Assembly: GCF_003337355.1 (NCBI RefSeq)
Contig: NZ_QPJW01000002.1
Location: forward strand, 167,537 to 231,536
Length of the DNA stretch: 64,000 bases
Source: Fontibacillus phaseoli
Lineage (GTDB): Bacteria > Bacillota > Bacilli > Paenibacillales > Paenibacillaceae
Direction of reading: 5' to 3'
Below, piece by piece: positions 25,758-34,643 of the stretch (the stretch's first letter is position 1; each line of letters opens with the position of its first letter). The translations under genes were made by a program, and so were the position numbers. The notes under the pieces were generated by a model, which did no database searches, was not told the DNA's origin, and was given only the letters and a program-made list of their open reading frames with translations.

Positions 25758-26540
25758 TCAGGAGAAATCATCTTCTTTTCTAAACAAAGTAAGTGCCCGC
25801 TCCATCTTTTGCAGATATTCATCCGAGTTGCTTGAACAAAGGAATTTGATGTCATTTTGCCCGTGGTCGTTGAATAAATGGTTGTCTCTCAGAACTTGAG
25901 TTAGCCTGTTTATCGTTCCTGCTCTTCCATCGACGATTTGAATATGCTTGGGCAAAAGTTCCGCTAACTTATTTTTGTAAAAAGGATAGTGCGTGCAGCC
26001 CAACACAACGGTACCATATTCATCGAGTTGAAATGAATCCAGCTTCTCGGCGAAATAGTGACTCAGGGTCTCGGGATCAAAATTTAGCGACTCGCAATAC
26101 TGTACCAATTCGGGCAGAGGCATAGAATCGACGATATTCATATTATCCACGCTTGTAACGAGATCGCGGTATTTGGATTGATTTAGGGTCAATGGAGTGG
26201 CGAAAACCAATACTCTCTTCCCCGTTTCCCGATTCATCTCCACGGCCGGCTTTACGGCTGGCTCCATGCCGATGATCGGGATGTCATAGGAGCTCCTAAG
26301 TTCCGCTACAGCCAAGCTTGTCGCCGTATTGCAAGCAATAACGATCGCTTTTATGTCTTCTCTCATGATCGTCTCGATAGAATGACGGATATATTTTTTC
26401 ACATCTTCTTTGGGCTTAGTACCATATGGAACATGCAGCGTATCGGCATAAAATAAAAAATCTTCCTTGGGCAGCTCTTTCAGAGCCGCCGACAGAACGG
26501 TCAACCCGCCTAGTCCGGAATCAAAAATAGCGATTCTCAT
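25758..26540 (-). CDS. murI: Glutamate racemase
   Basis: 260 residues from ATG 26540 (GGTGGGTGAAAGC upstream); the longer frame to 26591 runs into a promoter-like repeat. Catalytic Cys residues are visible in VIACNTATSLA and VLGCTHYPFY, and the N-terminal FDSGLGGLTVL and ADTLHVPYG loops are intact. It interconverts L- and D-glutamate for peptidoglycan. A half copy of the dispersed TATAAT element lies immediately upstream at 26575-26625 and probably serves as the promoter. Confidence 0.93.
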   Translation of the reverse strand: MRIAIFDSGLGGLTVLSAALKELPKEDFLFYADTLHVPYGTKPKEDVKKYIRHSIETIMREDIKAIVIACNTATSLAVAELRSSYDIPIIGMEPAVKPAVEMNRETGKRVLVFATPLTLNQSKYRDLVTSVDNMNIVDSMPLPELVQYCESLNFDPETLSHYFAEKLDSFQLDEYGTVVLGCTHYPFYKNKLAELLPKHIQIVDGRAGTINRLTQVLRDNHLFNDHGQNDIKFLCSSNSDEYLQKMERALTLFRKEDDFS

Positions 26541-26747
26541 TGCTTTCACCCACCTGTACTTGTTGTTCACACTGCTTAGATGATTATACATCGTGACAAC
26601 CTAAGGGGGATAGCCCACAAGAGCGGAAGAAGGCAAGAGCCTGTTTTTCATAATTTCATCTGTTCACAACATCCTTAAAATCTCTAAGGATTAACCGGGT
26701 GGTTACGAGATACATAGTGATCCTCCATTAGCAAAAGATTATAATAT

Positions 26748-27326
26748 TTATTCCTGATTAAGCTCACTTAAAAATTCTCTTCTAAGAATGGAATACAGCT
26801 TTTGGTTTTTATATTCATTTCTAATTTTGAGTTGTTCCCTGATTAAACCTTCAAATGTCATTCCTAAATTCTGCATTACTTTTTCGGATCCAAAATTTGC
26901 TTCATTGCATCTTGCTTCAATTCTATTAAGTCCCAGTTCCATAAAGCCATACTTTATCAGCGCTCTACTTGCCTCCGTGGCTATCCCCCGGTTCCAATAG
27001 GTTCTTGAAACCGCGTAACCCATTTCTGCCCGGTCATGATCCTCATCAAATCCGAACAAACATATTCTGCCTATCACCTTACCGGCAGCCTTGTCTACGA
27101 TTCCCCAGTTGAATGAATGTCCGGTCTGGAAATGACAATCCAATGAATTTAGGAATGCTCTCGCATCCTCGATCGAATGATGGTAATCCCAGCGGACATG
27201 CTCGGTCAGCATAGGATCACGTGAAAAATCAAAGAAATCTTCGGCATCCGAACATTCCAATTTCCTTAGCAAGAGCCTGCCGGTTTCAAATACCGGTTGT
27301 GATGAAAATAATAGATCGGTATTCAA
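26748..27326 (-). CDS. GNAT N-acetyltransferase (RimJ/RimL type)
   Basis: 192 residues. It starts with the RimJ-type FETGRLLLRKLECSDAEDFF. The CoA loop is VSRTYWNRGIATEASRALI, then GLNRIEARCNEANFGSEKVMQNLGM. The substrate may be a ribosomal-protein N-terminus or a small amine. It sits between murI and amj on the same strand; no functional tie is evident. Confidence 0.85.
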   Translation of the reverse strand: MNTDLLFSSQPVFETGRLLLRKLECSDAEDFFDFSRDPMLTEHVRWDYHHSIEDARAFLNSLDCHFQTGHSFNWGIVDKAAGKVIGRICLFGFDEDHDRAEMGYAVSRTYWNRGIATEASRALIKYGFMELGLNRIEARCNEANFGSEKVMQNLGMTFEGLIREQLKIRNEYKNQKLYSILRREFLSELNQE

Positions 27327-27354
27327 AATTCTCCTCCTTTCTTAGGTCAGCCTA

Positions 27355-28146
27355 TTAAAGAAGTTTTATAATGAACGATATAAAGTAAGCCGCAGGCAAC
27401 AATAAGACCTGAGCAAATAAGGTACCCATCAACCGTGATACCATTAACAGGACATAAATTTTACCCAATTGATCCCGATACAACTTATCGTTAATCGCCC
27501 GATCCGTAATTAATCCTACTTGAGGATCTATAAATATGGTCAGCAATATCGTTGCGATACCATTGATTAGTCCCGAAGATTGGGATGCAGTTGTACTTAA
27601 CTCAGGGACCAGATGGGCCGCGTACAAAGAAGATAACACTCCGACGGTATAAATGGCTGTTACAAATATATTCAAAATAATAAATCTTTTGGAGATTCCC
27701 AATACTTTAAATTGGCTTAGCCGAAAAGATGGTTTTCTTAGATAATGTCGCGTATTTTTTAATTGTCCAATTGTCACGCTGGATATAAGCCGCGGCAATG
27801 AACCCGCAACTTCCAGTTTAGATATGACTCTCTCCCACAAAATCACAAAAGTCGGGAACAGAAAGATGGCTATAATCGTACCTACAGAGGATGCAATTAA
27901 AATAATTCTTAAATAACCTAAAACATTAAACGCGGGGTCCGTCTTGGCAAAATCGATGAACTTAGCCGTCATTGGGGCTTGTATGAGATTAGCTGTTCTT
28001 GAGACGAGCACAATAATCCCTGTTAAGGACAGGGCAACTGCTATTTTGTTGATTTTTACTCCGGCAAACCGGAGCGAATACGACAGGGTCTCGGCAGTAT
28101 GTATGATCATAGTCAAAACAAATATAGAAATTAAGTAATTCGTCAT
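27355..28146 (-). CDS. amj: Amj-type lipid II flippase
   Basis: 263 residues, at least six transmembrane helices. The N-terminus FVLTMIIHTAETLSYSLRFAGV, then LVSRTANLIQAPM and FIDPQVGLITDRAIN, match Amj (YdaH), the alternate lipid II flippase of Bacillus that can replace MurJ in moving the peptidoglycan precursor across the membrane. It lies 800 bases from glutamate racemase, giving a small cell-wall-precursor neighbourhood. The family is recognised by sequence pattern; activity is by homology. Confidence 0.85.
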   Translation of the reverse strand: MTNYLISIFVLTMIIHTAETLSYSLRFAGVKINKIAVALSLTGIIVLVSRTANLIQAPMTAKFIDFAKTDPAFNVLGYLRIILIASSVGTIIAIFLFPTFVILWERVISKLEVAGSLPRLISSVTIGQLKNTRHYLRKPSFRLSQFKVLGISKRFIILNIFVTAIYTVGVLSSLYAAHLVPELSTTASQSSGLINGIATILLTIFIDPQVGLITDRAINDKLYRDQLGKIYVLLMVSRLMGTLFAQVLLLPAAYFISFIIKLL

Positions 28147-28205
28147 TATTTAGTGGTCTCCAATGAATGTTCGAATTTTTCACCAGCGTTCGATATGCTT
28201 GTAGT

Positions 28206-29000
28206 CTAAGTCCAAATAATCGGGTTTCCCGTTTGCATGGAAGCCTCAAACAGCTTCCGCAGCACTCCGGCGGAAGGAAAATCTGAGCTTTTAAGTTCCC
28301 TCGTAACGACTTGAAGCGAGCTTGGATAATAAAGCTCTTCGACTCCCCAAATCTTTTTCCTGAAGGGGTGATCACACTCATGTACCCGTCCCGTCTCGGT
28401 ATCGTGAAACCGCACGAGCGGATGTTCCCGGCTAACGCTCTCACCACGAATAACTTCCTGGGTGAAAGCTACCGACCGAAACAGTTCACCGTTAGCCCCG
28501 TGTATGATGCAGAATCCCCGTTCATTTAACCGGTAAGTAAGTTGTCCTCCGGAAGCGTAGAACCAACTGTCTTCACCCGCCAGCGCCTTCTTATATTCTT
28601 CCAGAGATTCAGGCTCCACCAGAAATGTCCCCTGAAGTTCACGAATCATGGACTCCAGAATATCCAGTTCCTTTAACGCCTTATCTGCCTGATTCGCAGG
28701 CAGGGGTTTCCCCCCAATCGAGCTTAACAACGGAAAATAGCCGATCCCGAGCCGATCCATTGCTCCATAAAAAAAGTTCCCTCCAGCGGTATTGGCGACC
28801 CGATCATAATAGTAATAAAAGTCCTCATGTTCACAAGCCTGTTCCCGCCAACGCAGGAAGAGCCGGTAGATTTCATCGTCTCCGGAGTCCGACAAATCGA
28901 TCCCCTCTTCCGTCCATTCCAGCAATCCGGAATCAAAGGGAGGGGGCTTTACTTTTCCTTCTTTTACGCAATTGCATACTACATAAGCATCAAGTCCCAT
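28206..29000 (-). CDS. Conserved hypothetical protein
   Basis: 264 residues, soluble, no signal peptide. It begins MGLDAYVVCNCVKEGKVKPP and continues with acidic DLSDSGDDEIYRLFLRWREQACEHEDFYYYY; the C-terminus is FPSAGVLRKLFEASMQTGNPI. This type occurs in Bacillales as an orphan with no known role. No catalytic motif is apparent. Confidence 0.65.
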   Translation of the reverse strand: MGLDAYVVCNCVKEGKVKPPPFDSGLLEWTEEGIDLSDSGDDEIYRLFLRWREQACEHEDFYYYYDRVANTAGGNFFYGAMDRLGIGYFPLLSSIGGKPLPANQADKALKELDILESMIRELQGTFLVEPESLEEYKKALAGEDSWFYASGGQLTYRLNERGFCIIHGANGELFRSVAFTQEVIRGESVSREHPLVRFHDTETGRVHECDHPFRKKIWGVEELYYPSSLQVVTRELKSSDFPSAGVLRKLFEASMQTGNPIIWT

Positions 29001-29027
29001 GTATGCTCCTCTTTCTGCGCTACTATT

Positions 29028-29333
29028 TCATTTCGACATTAAATACAATACAAGTGCGGTTGCCAGCCAGGGCAGGCCAAAGATAAAGAATAATGAAGAA
29101 TACTTGCTTCTAAACCTCTTATCCCCCTCTGTTTCAATACTTTCATTCGCTCTTGTTCTATCCCCGCTAATAAAAGCACCGGAAAGTAATCCCGCTAACA
29201 ACCAGGAAACCAATCCGGCTCCGCCGGTTATTTTTATTGCCGTTTCTCCATTACTTAAAAGACTTATAAATATTGCTGCAATGATACATGTAACTATTCC
29301 AATAAACAAAGTTCTCGTTAACAAAGACTTCAT
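29028..29333 (-). CDS. DUF5316 membrane protein
   Basis: 101 residues from ATG 29333 (AAAGGAG upstream). Hydrophobic segments lie at about 10-28, 36-55 and 80-98. The middle loop SGAFISGDRTRANESIETEGDKRFR is the DUF5316 signature. Function unknown; small Bacillales-specific membrane protein. Confidence 0.75.
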   Translation of the reverse strand: MKSLLTRTLFIGIVTCIIAAIFISLLSNGETAIKITGGAGLVSWLLAGLLSGAFISGDRTRANESIETEGDKRFRSKYSSLFFIFGLPWLATALVLYLMSK

Positions 29334-29464
29334 ATTCAATTACTCCTTTCCGCTTTCAACCTGGGAGCCAAAAATTCCATGAGCCAACAATCTCTTAATT
29401 GACTTTCATGACGCTCATGCCGTTTCAGTAAGCTTATTTTAAAAAAAATGATAAACGCTCCAGC

Positions 29465-29548
29465 ATTCACAAAAGCCCAAGCCACAGATAGCTCTTATCT
29501 TGGGCTTGGGCTTTTGTGGTCTGAGCTTCTTCCATGATTATACATTCA
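29465..29548 (-). repeat. Dispersed TATAAT-hairpin element, copy 1
   Basis: Minus-strand order: ATGTATAATCATGGAAGAAGC, ACCACAAAAGCCCAAGCCCAAGATAAGAGCTATC in two parts, then the closing arm TGGCTTGGGCTTTTGTG. The GATAAGAGCTATC loop core is shared with the copies at 43.9 and 60.2 kb. The hairpin can serve as terminator for the esterase gene. Confidence 0.7.
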
Positions 29549-29602
29549 ATCTCACATGCGCGATAGACCGAGTCCTGAATAGAATGAGCCGTCTTGCGCC
29601 CG

Positions 29603-31708
29603 TCAATCCGTCAGGTAAATATCGCCGAAGGCATGGATATCTTTCGCCGTGCCGATTCCACTATTGAATTCCAGCCATCCCTTGCGTCCATCCCCGTCAT
29701 TGTCGTTTAGCAGCAATGAAAATTTCAATTTCATTCCCGGCCTCACTAACGCTTTATTCAGGATCAACTCGTCCCAGGGGATAGCGACTTCATAGACCGT
29801 TATTTGATTCTTTCGATGAATAGCAAGCTCGGTTTCAAAAAAGTCTTGTATGCTAAAACCTGGCGGCGTTAACCAGCGCCACTTGGTCAATTGTCCCTCG
29901 TCATCCATGGCCAGGCCAAATTCATGGTATTCGGGCGGGTTGCCTCCATCCGCATTAGCTATGCCAATCGCAAACTGTATCCCGTCCCCGTTCCAGATTT
30001 CGCTGCCGCTCGACGATTGGACATGCTTATCGTCGGTAACTTCCAGAGCAAGATATAAATTGGCAGGATCCCAGCATAAAAAACCTGTCGCGCTGGCATC
30101 GTCCTCCCCATTCCAATCCTTCATTTTAACGTCTCCCACATCGAAGACGGCGCAATCTTTCCATTCCTTCAGCTCCCCATCAATGCGGATATTGCTATGA
30201 GGCTTATCAATTTTCAGCGCATGAAGAAAGTCCCCACTCCTATGCACCAATTTGCCTGAAACGTCATATCCTCGTACCCGTCTCTCCCCGCTTGCCAACT
30301 CCGGGATAATCATCACGATACTTTTCCCCGGCTCCAGTTGATCCACGTCGGTGGTGAAGGTCCCTTGATTCCCTTGCTCCGTTTCATAATTAACTTGCAG
30401 GGAACCATTGAAATTGTGCTTGGATTGGTTCGTAAGGGTCATATGAGTTTTCATTTTTTGATCCGCCGCATCAAAATACGTTTCAAAGCTTTCTTTCAGA
30501 GGATTCAAAACTTTGACATTGATCACAAATCCCGAAGCCGAAGCGGCACGGTCATCCCGAACCATATTGACGAAAATCGTATAATTTCCGGGTTCCAAAC
30601 CTGCAGGAACTTGGAGATAAACATTTTGGCTTTCTTCGCTCTCAACCAGCGACCAGTCCAACGGTGCGAATACTTGGAGCTCTGCTTCACCTGAATTGAG
30701 AACATAGTCGTTTGGCAATTTAATATCGACAAGATCACCGGAAACGGCCGCAAGCCCTGCGTTCTCGGGAAGTTCCTCTGTCTCGGGACTACTCATCACA
30801 TTCCACAAAAAATGCGTAATCGTCTCAACGACATCATCGATGAACTTTTCGTTTTTATAATCATGTCCGGCGCCCTCCATCGTAAACAGATTATGATAAA
30901 TTCCATGTTGTTCCAATATGTCGTTTAAATCCAGGCTTTGCCAGTAGGGTATCATTGCATCGATCGTTCCATGGATAATCAGGACGGGAGGCAGTTTTTT
31001 ATGAACGCTATTCTCCAGCAGACCGCCGTAGATATCCACGATGGCTAATACCGGTTTAACGAGCGAAGGATCGTTCCGCAAATATTCGTTGGCAAAATTC
31101 ATCGCCAGATAGCCTCCCGCGGAGTCCCCTCCGATCACGATCTTTTCAGGATCCAATCCATAAGCTGCCGCGTTGTCATGGATCCAGCCGATCACATCGG
31201 ATATATCCTCGTATGCATCCGAAAGGGTGAGCGCAAAGTTGTTGAACGGGTCGGTTTTCAATCTGTAATTCATTGACAAAACAACGTAACCTCGTTCTGC
31301 CAGCTTCATAGATATGCTCGCCGCATCCTCCTTGCTCCCTTCCTTGTATCCTCCTCCATGAATGAAAATAAAGACCGGCCTCTGCTTGTTGTTATCTCTT
31401 GCCGGCTCATACAAATCCAGATTTAGCGGTTCTTCGTTCTCCGTCTCATTTTTCTTGTTCGCATAAACGATATTGCTTTTCGTACTTACATCGAATAGAG
31501 GAGATAAATACCTGACTTCACGCTGCTCATGGCTTAGGATCACCTTCATTGAAACGTCACTAGTTCCGTTCGAATTGCTTGCGATCTTTGATAGATTCGA
31601 ATTTGCTTCAGAAGGGTTCATATTCTCTTTTGCCTGTCGATTTATGAACAGCCCAACTCCCAAAATAAGCAATAAACCCAGAAGAAAATAAACCGGCCAC
31701 CGTTTCAC
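29603..31708 (-). CDS. Secreted alpha/beta-hydrolase esterase with C-terminal CBM9-like domain
   Basis: 701 residues. N-terminal signal or anchor segment (VYFLLGLLLILGVGLFI). The hydrolase domain (about 70-315) has the oxyanion motif FIHGGGYKEG, nucleophile elbow IGGDSAGGYLA, acidic residue in HGTIDAMIPYW and His in GAGHDYKN, as in BD-FAE/hormone-sensitive-lipase esterases. Ig-like beta segments (about 330-500) link to a C-terminal domain (515-701; RIDGELKEW, WNGDGIQFAIG) of the CBM9/DOMON-like sugar-binding type. It probably deacylates an extracellular carbohydrate. The fusion is unusual but coherent. Confidence 0.85.
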   Translation of the reverse strand: MKRWPVYFLLGLLLILGVGLFINRQAKENMNPSEANSNLSKIASNSNGTSDVSMKVILSHEQREVRYLSPLFDVSTKSNIVYANKKNETENEEPLNLDLYEPARDNNKQRPVFIFIHGGGYKEGSKEDAASISMKLAERGYVVLSMNYRLKTDPFNNFALTLSDAYEDISDVIGWIHDNAAAYGLDPEKIVIGGDSAGGYLAMNFANEYLRNDPSLVKPVLAIVDIYGGLLENSVHKKLPPVLIIHGTIDAMIPYWQSLDLNDILEQHGIYHNLFTMEGAGHDYKNEKFIDDVVETITHFLWNVMSSPETEELPENAGLAAVSGDLVDIKLPNDYVLNSGEAELQVFAPLDWSLVESEESQNVYLQVPAGLEPGNYTIFVNMVRDDRAASASGFVINVKVLNPLKESFETYFDAADQKMKTHMTLTNQSKHNFNGSLQVNYETEQGNQGTFTTDVDQLEPGKSIVMIIPELASGERRVRGYDVSGKLVHRSGDFLHALKIDKPHSNIRIDGELKEWKDCAVFDVGDVKMKDWNGEDDASATGFLCWDPANLYLALEVTDDKHVQSSSGSEIWNGDGIQFAIGIANADGGNPPEYHEFGLAMDDEGQLTKWRWLTPPGFSIQDFFETELAIHRKNQITVYEVAIPWDELILNKALVRPGMKLKFSLLLNDNDGDGRKGWLEFNSGIGTAKDIHAFGDIYLTD

Positions 31709-31853
31709 TCCAATCCCCCCGGAAGATATTAATTTCCAATTATTTAAAATTTAAATTCATTTTAAGATCGCGATTGCACCTAGTATAGAAAGTGGACACC
31801 TCTTAACCACTCACGGATAATAGAGTTAATATAATTAAGAGGTGGCGCGGACC

Positions 31854-32150
31854 ATGAGTGAAAAAAGGCAAAGCTACAACGAGACGTTTAAACGAGAAGC
31901 CGTGAGATACGTTCAAGAACAGACGAAGTCCCTTCCTCAGATTGCTGAAGAACTAAACATAAATTCGGATACCTTACGGCAATGGGTTGGGAAGTACCGG
32001 GAGTTTGAGAACGAACCTATCAACCACGGCGAGACTCTTCGCAATCAGTCTCAAACTATTCACGACCAGCAACGTGAGATTGAGTATCTGAAAGAGGAGA
32101 TCGCGATCTTAAAAAAAGCCATGCACATCTTCAGCAAAGAAAGGAACTAA
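31854..32150 (+). CDS. IS3-family transposase OrfA
   Basis: 98 residues from ATG 31854 (AAGAGGTGG upstream). N-terminal HTH (NETFKREAVRYVQEQ, IAEELNINSDTLRQWVGKY) binds the element ends; the C-terminal leucine-zipper (IHDQQREIEYLKEEIAILKKA) is for multimerisation. A7G at 32111-32118 is a typical -1 slippery site, placing orfB in the -1 phase for an OrfAB fusion. Confidence 0.92.
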   Translation: MSEKRQSYNETFKREAVRYVQEQTKSLPQIAEELNINSDTLRQWVGKYREFENEPINHGETLRNQSQTIHDQQREIEYLKEEIAILKKAMHIFSKERN

Positions 32151-32188
32151 GGTTCCAGTTCATCGAAGATCATCGCTCCGAGTTTCGA

Positions 32189-33025
32189 GTGGAGAAGATG
32201 TGCGAGGTCCTCAGCGTTTCCAGGAGCGGCTTTTACAAGTGGTTGAACCACGTGCCAAGTGAACAGCAAAAACGCAAGGAGCAGCTTACAGCGCGCATCC
32301 AATGGCACTATATCGACTCGGAGAATCGTTACGGCAGCCCTCGAATATGGAATGAACTCCAAAAGGAAGGGTGGATTGTCGCAGAGAAAACAGTCAGCAA
32401 TATTATGCGGGACCACGGGCTTCGCTCGTGCATGAGTCGTAAGTTTAAGGTAATGACCACCGACTCCAAGCATGATTTGCCGATTGCACCAAATTTGCTC
32501 AAGCAAAACTTCAAAGCAACAGCCCCAAACCAAAAATGGGTTGCAGACATTACCTACATCCCTTGTCGCCAAGGGAAGCTGTATTTGGCAAGCGTTTTAG
32601 ATTTATGCACAAAGCAAGTAGTTGGATGGAAGCTTAGTGATCGAATGACCACCGAACTTGTTACTGAAGCGTTAGACCAAGCCTACAAAGCCAAGAAACC
32701 GAAGAAGGGGCTCATCCATCACTCGGATCGAGGCTCCCAGTATGCCTCTAAGGAGTACCGCAACAAACTCAAGAAATACAAAATCAAGGCGAGCATGAGC
32801 CGCAAGGGCAATTGCTACGACAATGCTTGTATCGAAGCCTTCCACAGCATCTTGAAACGGGAGCTCATTTACTGTTCGCCGAAATTCAAAACAAAGCAGG
32901 AAGCCTTTGAAAAGCTATACAGGTACATTGAGTTTTTCTACAACCGCAAACGTTCCAACAGCACACTTGGCTACATGTCCCCGTGTCGTTTTGAGGAGCA
33001 ATTTTACCGTAAGCAGGCAGTGTAA
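32189..33025 (+). CDS. IS3-family transposase OrfB (DDE integrase)
   Basis: 278 residues from GTG 32189, though the active form is probably the OrfAB frameshift product. rve integrase core with D in VADITYIPC, D in IHHSDRGSQYAS and E in CIEAFHSILKREL. Preceded by the HTH_21 region (YGSPRIWNELQKEG). No internal stops, so the element could be active. Confidence 0.93.
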   Translation: MEKMCEVLSVSRSGFYKWLNHVPSEQQKRKEQLTARIQWHYIDSENRYGSPRIWNELQKEGWIVAEKTVSNIMRDHGLRSCMSRKFKVMTTDSKHDLPIAPNLLKQNFKATAPNQKWVADITYIPCRQGKLYLASVLDLCTKQVVGWKLSDRMTTELVTEALDQAYKAKKPKKGLIHHSDRGSQYASKEYRNKLKKYKIKASMSRKGNCYDNACIEAFHSILKRELIYCSPKFKTKQEAFEKLYRYIEFFYNRKRSNSTLGYMSPCRFEEQFYRKQAV

Positions 33026-33046
33026 GAAGTGTCTACTTTCTTGACA

Positions 33047-33943
33047 GAAGAGCAGATCCGGTATAAACAATAATGCATTCCATCTTTTATTGAGTGTAAT
33101 CATACGCAATGCGCAAAATAAATAACACCGGGAAGTCCCGGTGTCAATGACAATGCCAAGAGTTTCTTTGATTTGCGGGATGGATAGGCCGCCATGCAAC
33201 GAAGCGCCACTTTCTTCAACATAGTCGTTTCAAGACTTCCCTGCGCATTTAGCGCTTCCAGCGCAAAGCTTTATGCTAATTTCAGATCGCTCAATGTCAT
33301 CCTCTCCTAGTCATCATTTTTTTTAGGTCAGATGTTAACTAGGTATGATGAGCCATACGGGCATGGATTTGATCTTGGTTGCTGTTTCCTGCTTGCTAGT
33401 TGCCAGACTTACTTACTAGTTACAACTTATCACTTACTATTTACTATTCATTCCAATCATTCGTTTTGTCAACTCTCATTGCTGCGGCATGGAGAACTTA
33501 AGGCAGCTTTCCGACGAAAAACCCTGTCCTTTTATAAGCACAGGGTTTCTCAGGTGGCCAATTTCTTCATGTCTCAATAACGACCTTTTGGGGCCTTATT
33601 TCCTCGAATGGGGCAGGCATAGCGAAATAGTATCCTTTTAGGTCTTTATTTTAATTCATAATAGCCAAAGTAGCTTCAAGTGGTTATTTCTTCGAAAACA
33701 AGGTCCCAAAAATCCCCTAATTCAAGCTGCATGACCTAAAAGCGCGAAATAGCGCCCAAAAAGGACGCTATTCCAGCAGAACAGATTCTAAACCTGGCAG
33801 TACCACCATAGGAGGTATTTTGACAGTTCATTGTCATTGTCCTTCGTTTTTTCGAAGCTTGTGGAATCCTTCACACTGATTAAAACATAAGAAAGGTTCG
33901 GTAAGTAGTTTTATCCCCTAACCGCCCCGTTCCGTCCCCTCTG
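33047..33943. other. Gene-free stretch: decayed frame, AT-rich repeats and interspersed repeat
   Basis: Next to the IS end lies a minus-strand hairpin ACACCGGGA-TCCCGGTGT (33124-33144) with T-rich tail, a likely terminator. It closes a short leader-like frame (AGGAGAGG then MTLSDLKLA and a stop near 33270) whose continuation FALEALNAQGSLETTMLKK looks like a decayed gene of unknown family. Around 33390-33460 there is simple sequence (CTTACTA/ACTTATC). A hairpin AAAACCCTGT/ACAGGGTTT is at 33515-33550, and the interspersed repeat follows at 33580-33780. Confidence 0.5.
33580..33780 (-). repeat. Interspersed intergenic repeat, left copy
   Basis: Its reverse complement aligns along about 210 bases with 40832-41037. 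Shared blocks include GGAATAGCG, CGCTATTTCGCG, TTTTAGG, GGATTTTTGG, GAAATAACCA-TTG-AGCT, TTAAA-TAAAG-CC-AAAAGGA and AAATAAGG. It contains several arms of the type AAAAAGGACGCTATT that can pair with AATAGCG-TCCTTT. No coding potential. Confidence 0.75.
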
Positions 33944-34591
33944 CTATTCCTTCACCTTCAGCCCCAGCAGCTTGGCAAACCCGATCGCCTGCTGAGGCGA
34001 TACCGTGCATCCGGGTAGCGCTTGTATGGGGATATCCACCCGTTCATAGGTGCAAGTGCTGATATCCATGCCTTTTAACGAGGTGTCATTGAAATCGGCC
34101 TCATTTAAATCGCATTCCTGAAGCTCGACATCCTTAAACTTGCAGCCGTAAAAATTAACATTCTGCATGGAACAGCCGGTAAATCTCACCTGCTTCAGGG
34201 ATGCCTCCACCAGATCGCTCAAATTCATCAAACAGTTTTCAAACGTCACGAATCCCAGATTGGCTTTGGACAGATTTACCCCGGTCAATTTACAATCCTT
34301 AAAATGTACGCGATGAATAATCCCCTTTGGCAACACCGAGTTGGACAGATCGCAGTTTTCCAGCACCGTGTCCGTCAAATCCATCCGATCGAATGTGGTG
34401 TGGGCGAAGGAACAGCCCCGAAGAAGTACTTTGGACATGATACATTTATCCAGGACCCCATGCTCGAAATGGACACCGTTCATTATGTTATTGACCAGTT
34501 CATGATCCTCGTCCTCCAGCAAGTCTTCCAAATACGCCTCTTCTAAATTTGCCGGAAGCTGCGGTAACATTATTTTCGTTTTTGCCGCCAT
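33944..34591 (-). CDS. Pentapeptide-repeat protein
   Basis: 215 residues from ATG 34591. About 20 A(D/N)LXX-type pentapeptides run from residue 40 to 175 (CSFAH TTFDR MDLTD TVLEN CDLSN; then VNLSK ANLGF VTFEN). The C-terminal cap VSPQQAIGFAKLLGLKVKE is shared with Firmicute pentapeptide proteins. The fold is a right-handed beta-helix; Qnr/MfpA members mimic DNA and protect gyrase, but this function is not shown here. It begins 52 bases after the helicase stop with no terminator seen between, so it may be the fourth gene of the TerB operon. Confidence 0.85.
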   Translation of the reverse strand: MAAKTKIMLPQLPANLEEAYLEDLLEDEDHELVNNIMNGVHFEHGVLDKCIMSKVLLRGCSFAHTTFDRMDLTDTVLENCDLSNSVLPKGIIHRVHFKDCKLTGVNLSKANLGFVTFENCLMNLSDLVEASLKQVRFTGCSMQNVNFYGCKFKDVELQECDLNEADFNDTSLKGMDISTCTYERVDIPIQALPGCTVSPQQAIGFAKLLGLKVKE

Positions 34592-34643
34592 CCTTATCAC
34601 CCGCTACTTGTTAATGAAAAGCTCTATCTTAGTTCGTTTATTC

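Larger units (their letters stand above)
31782..33046 (+). mobile_element. IS3-family insertion sequence, apparently intact
   Basis: About 1.26 kb with two overlapping-phase frames (orfA, orfB). Imperfect terminal inverted repeats: left AGAAAGTGGACACCTCTTA (from about 31787), right (read inward) TGTCAAGAAAGTAGACACTTCTTA over 33023-33046. The outermost left bases diverge, so the exact end is uncertain by a few bases. No clear target duplication is visible. It separates the esterase gene from the TerB cassette. Confidence 0.88.

Noticed and set aside
33047..33300. A real gene next to the IS3 right end
   Set aside because: The only reading (MTLSDLKLA, stop, FALEALNAQG) is interrupted by a stop and ends in a terminator; no intact frame remains.
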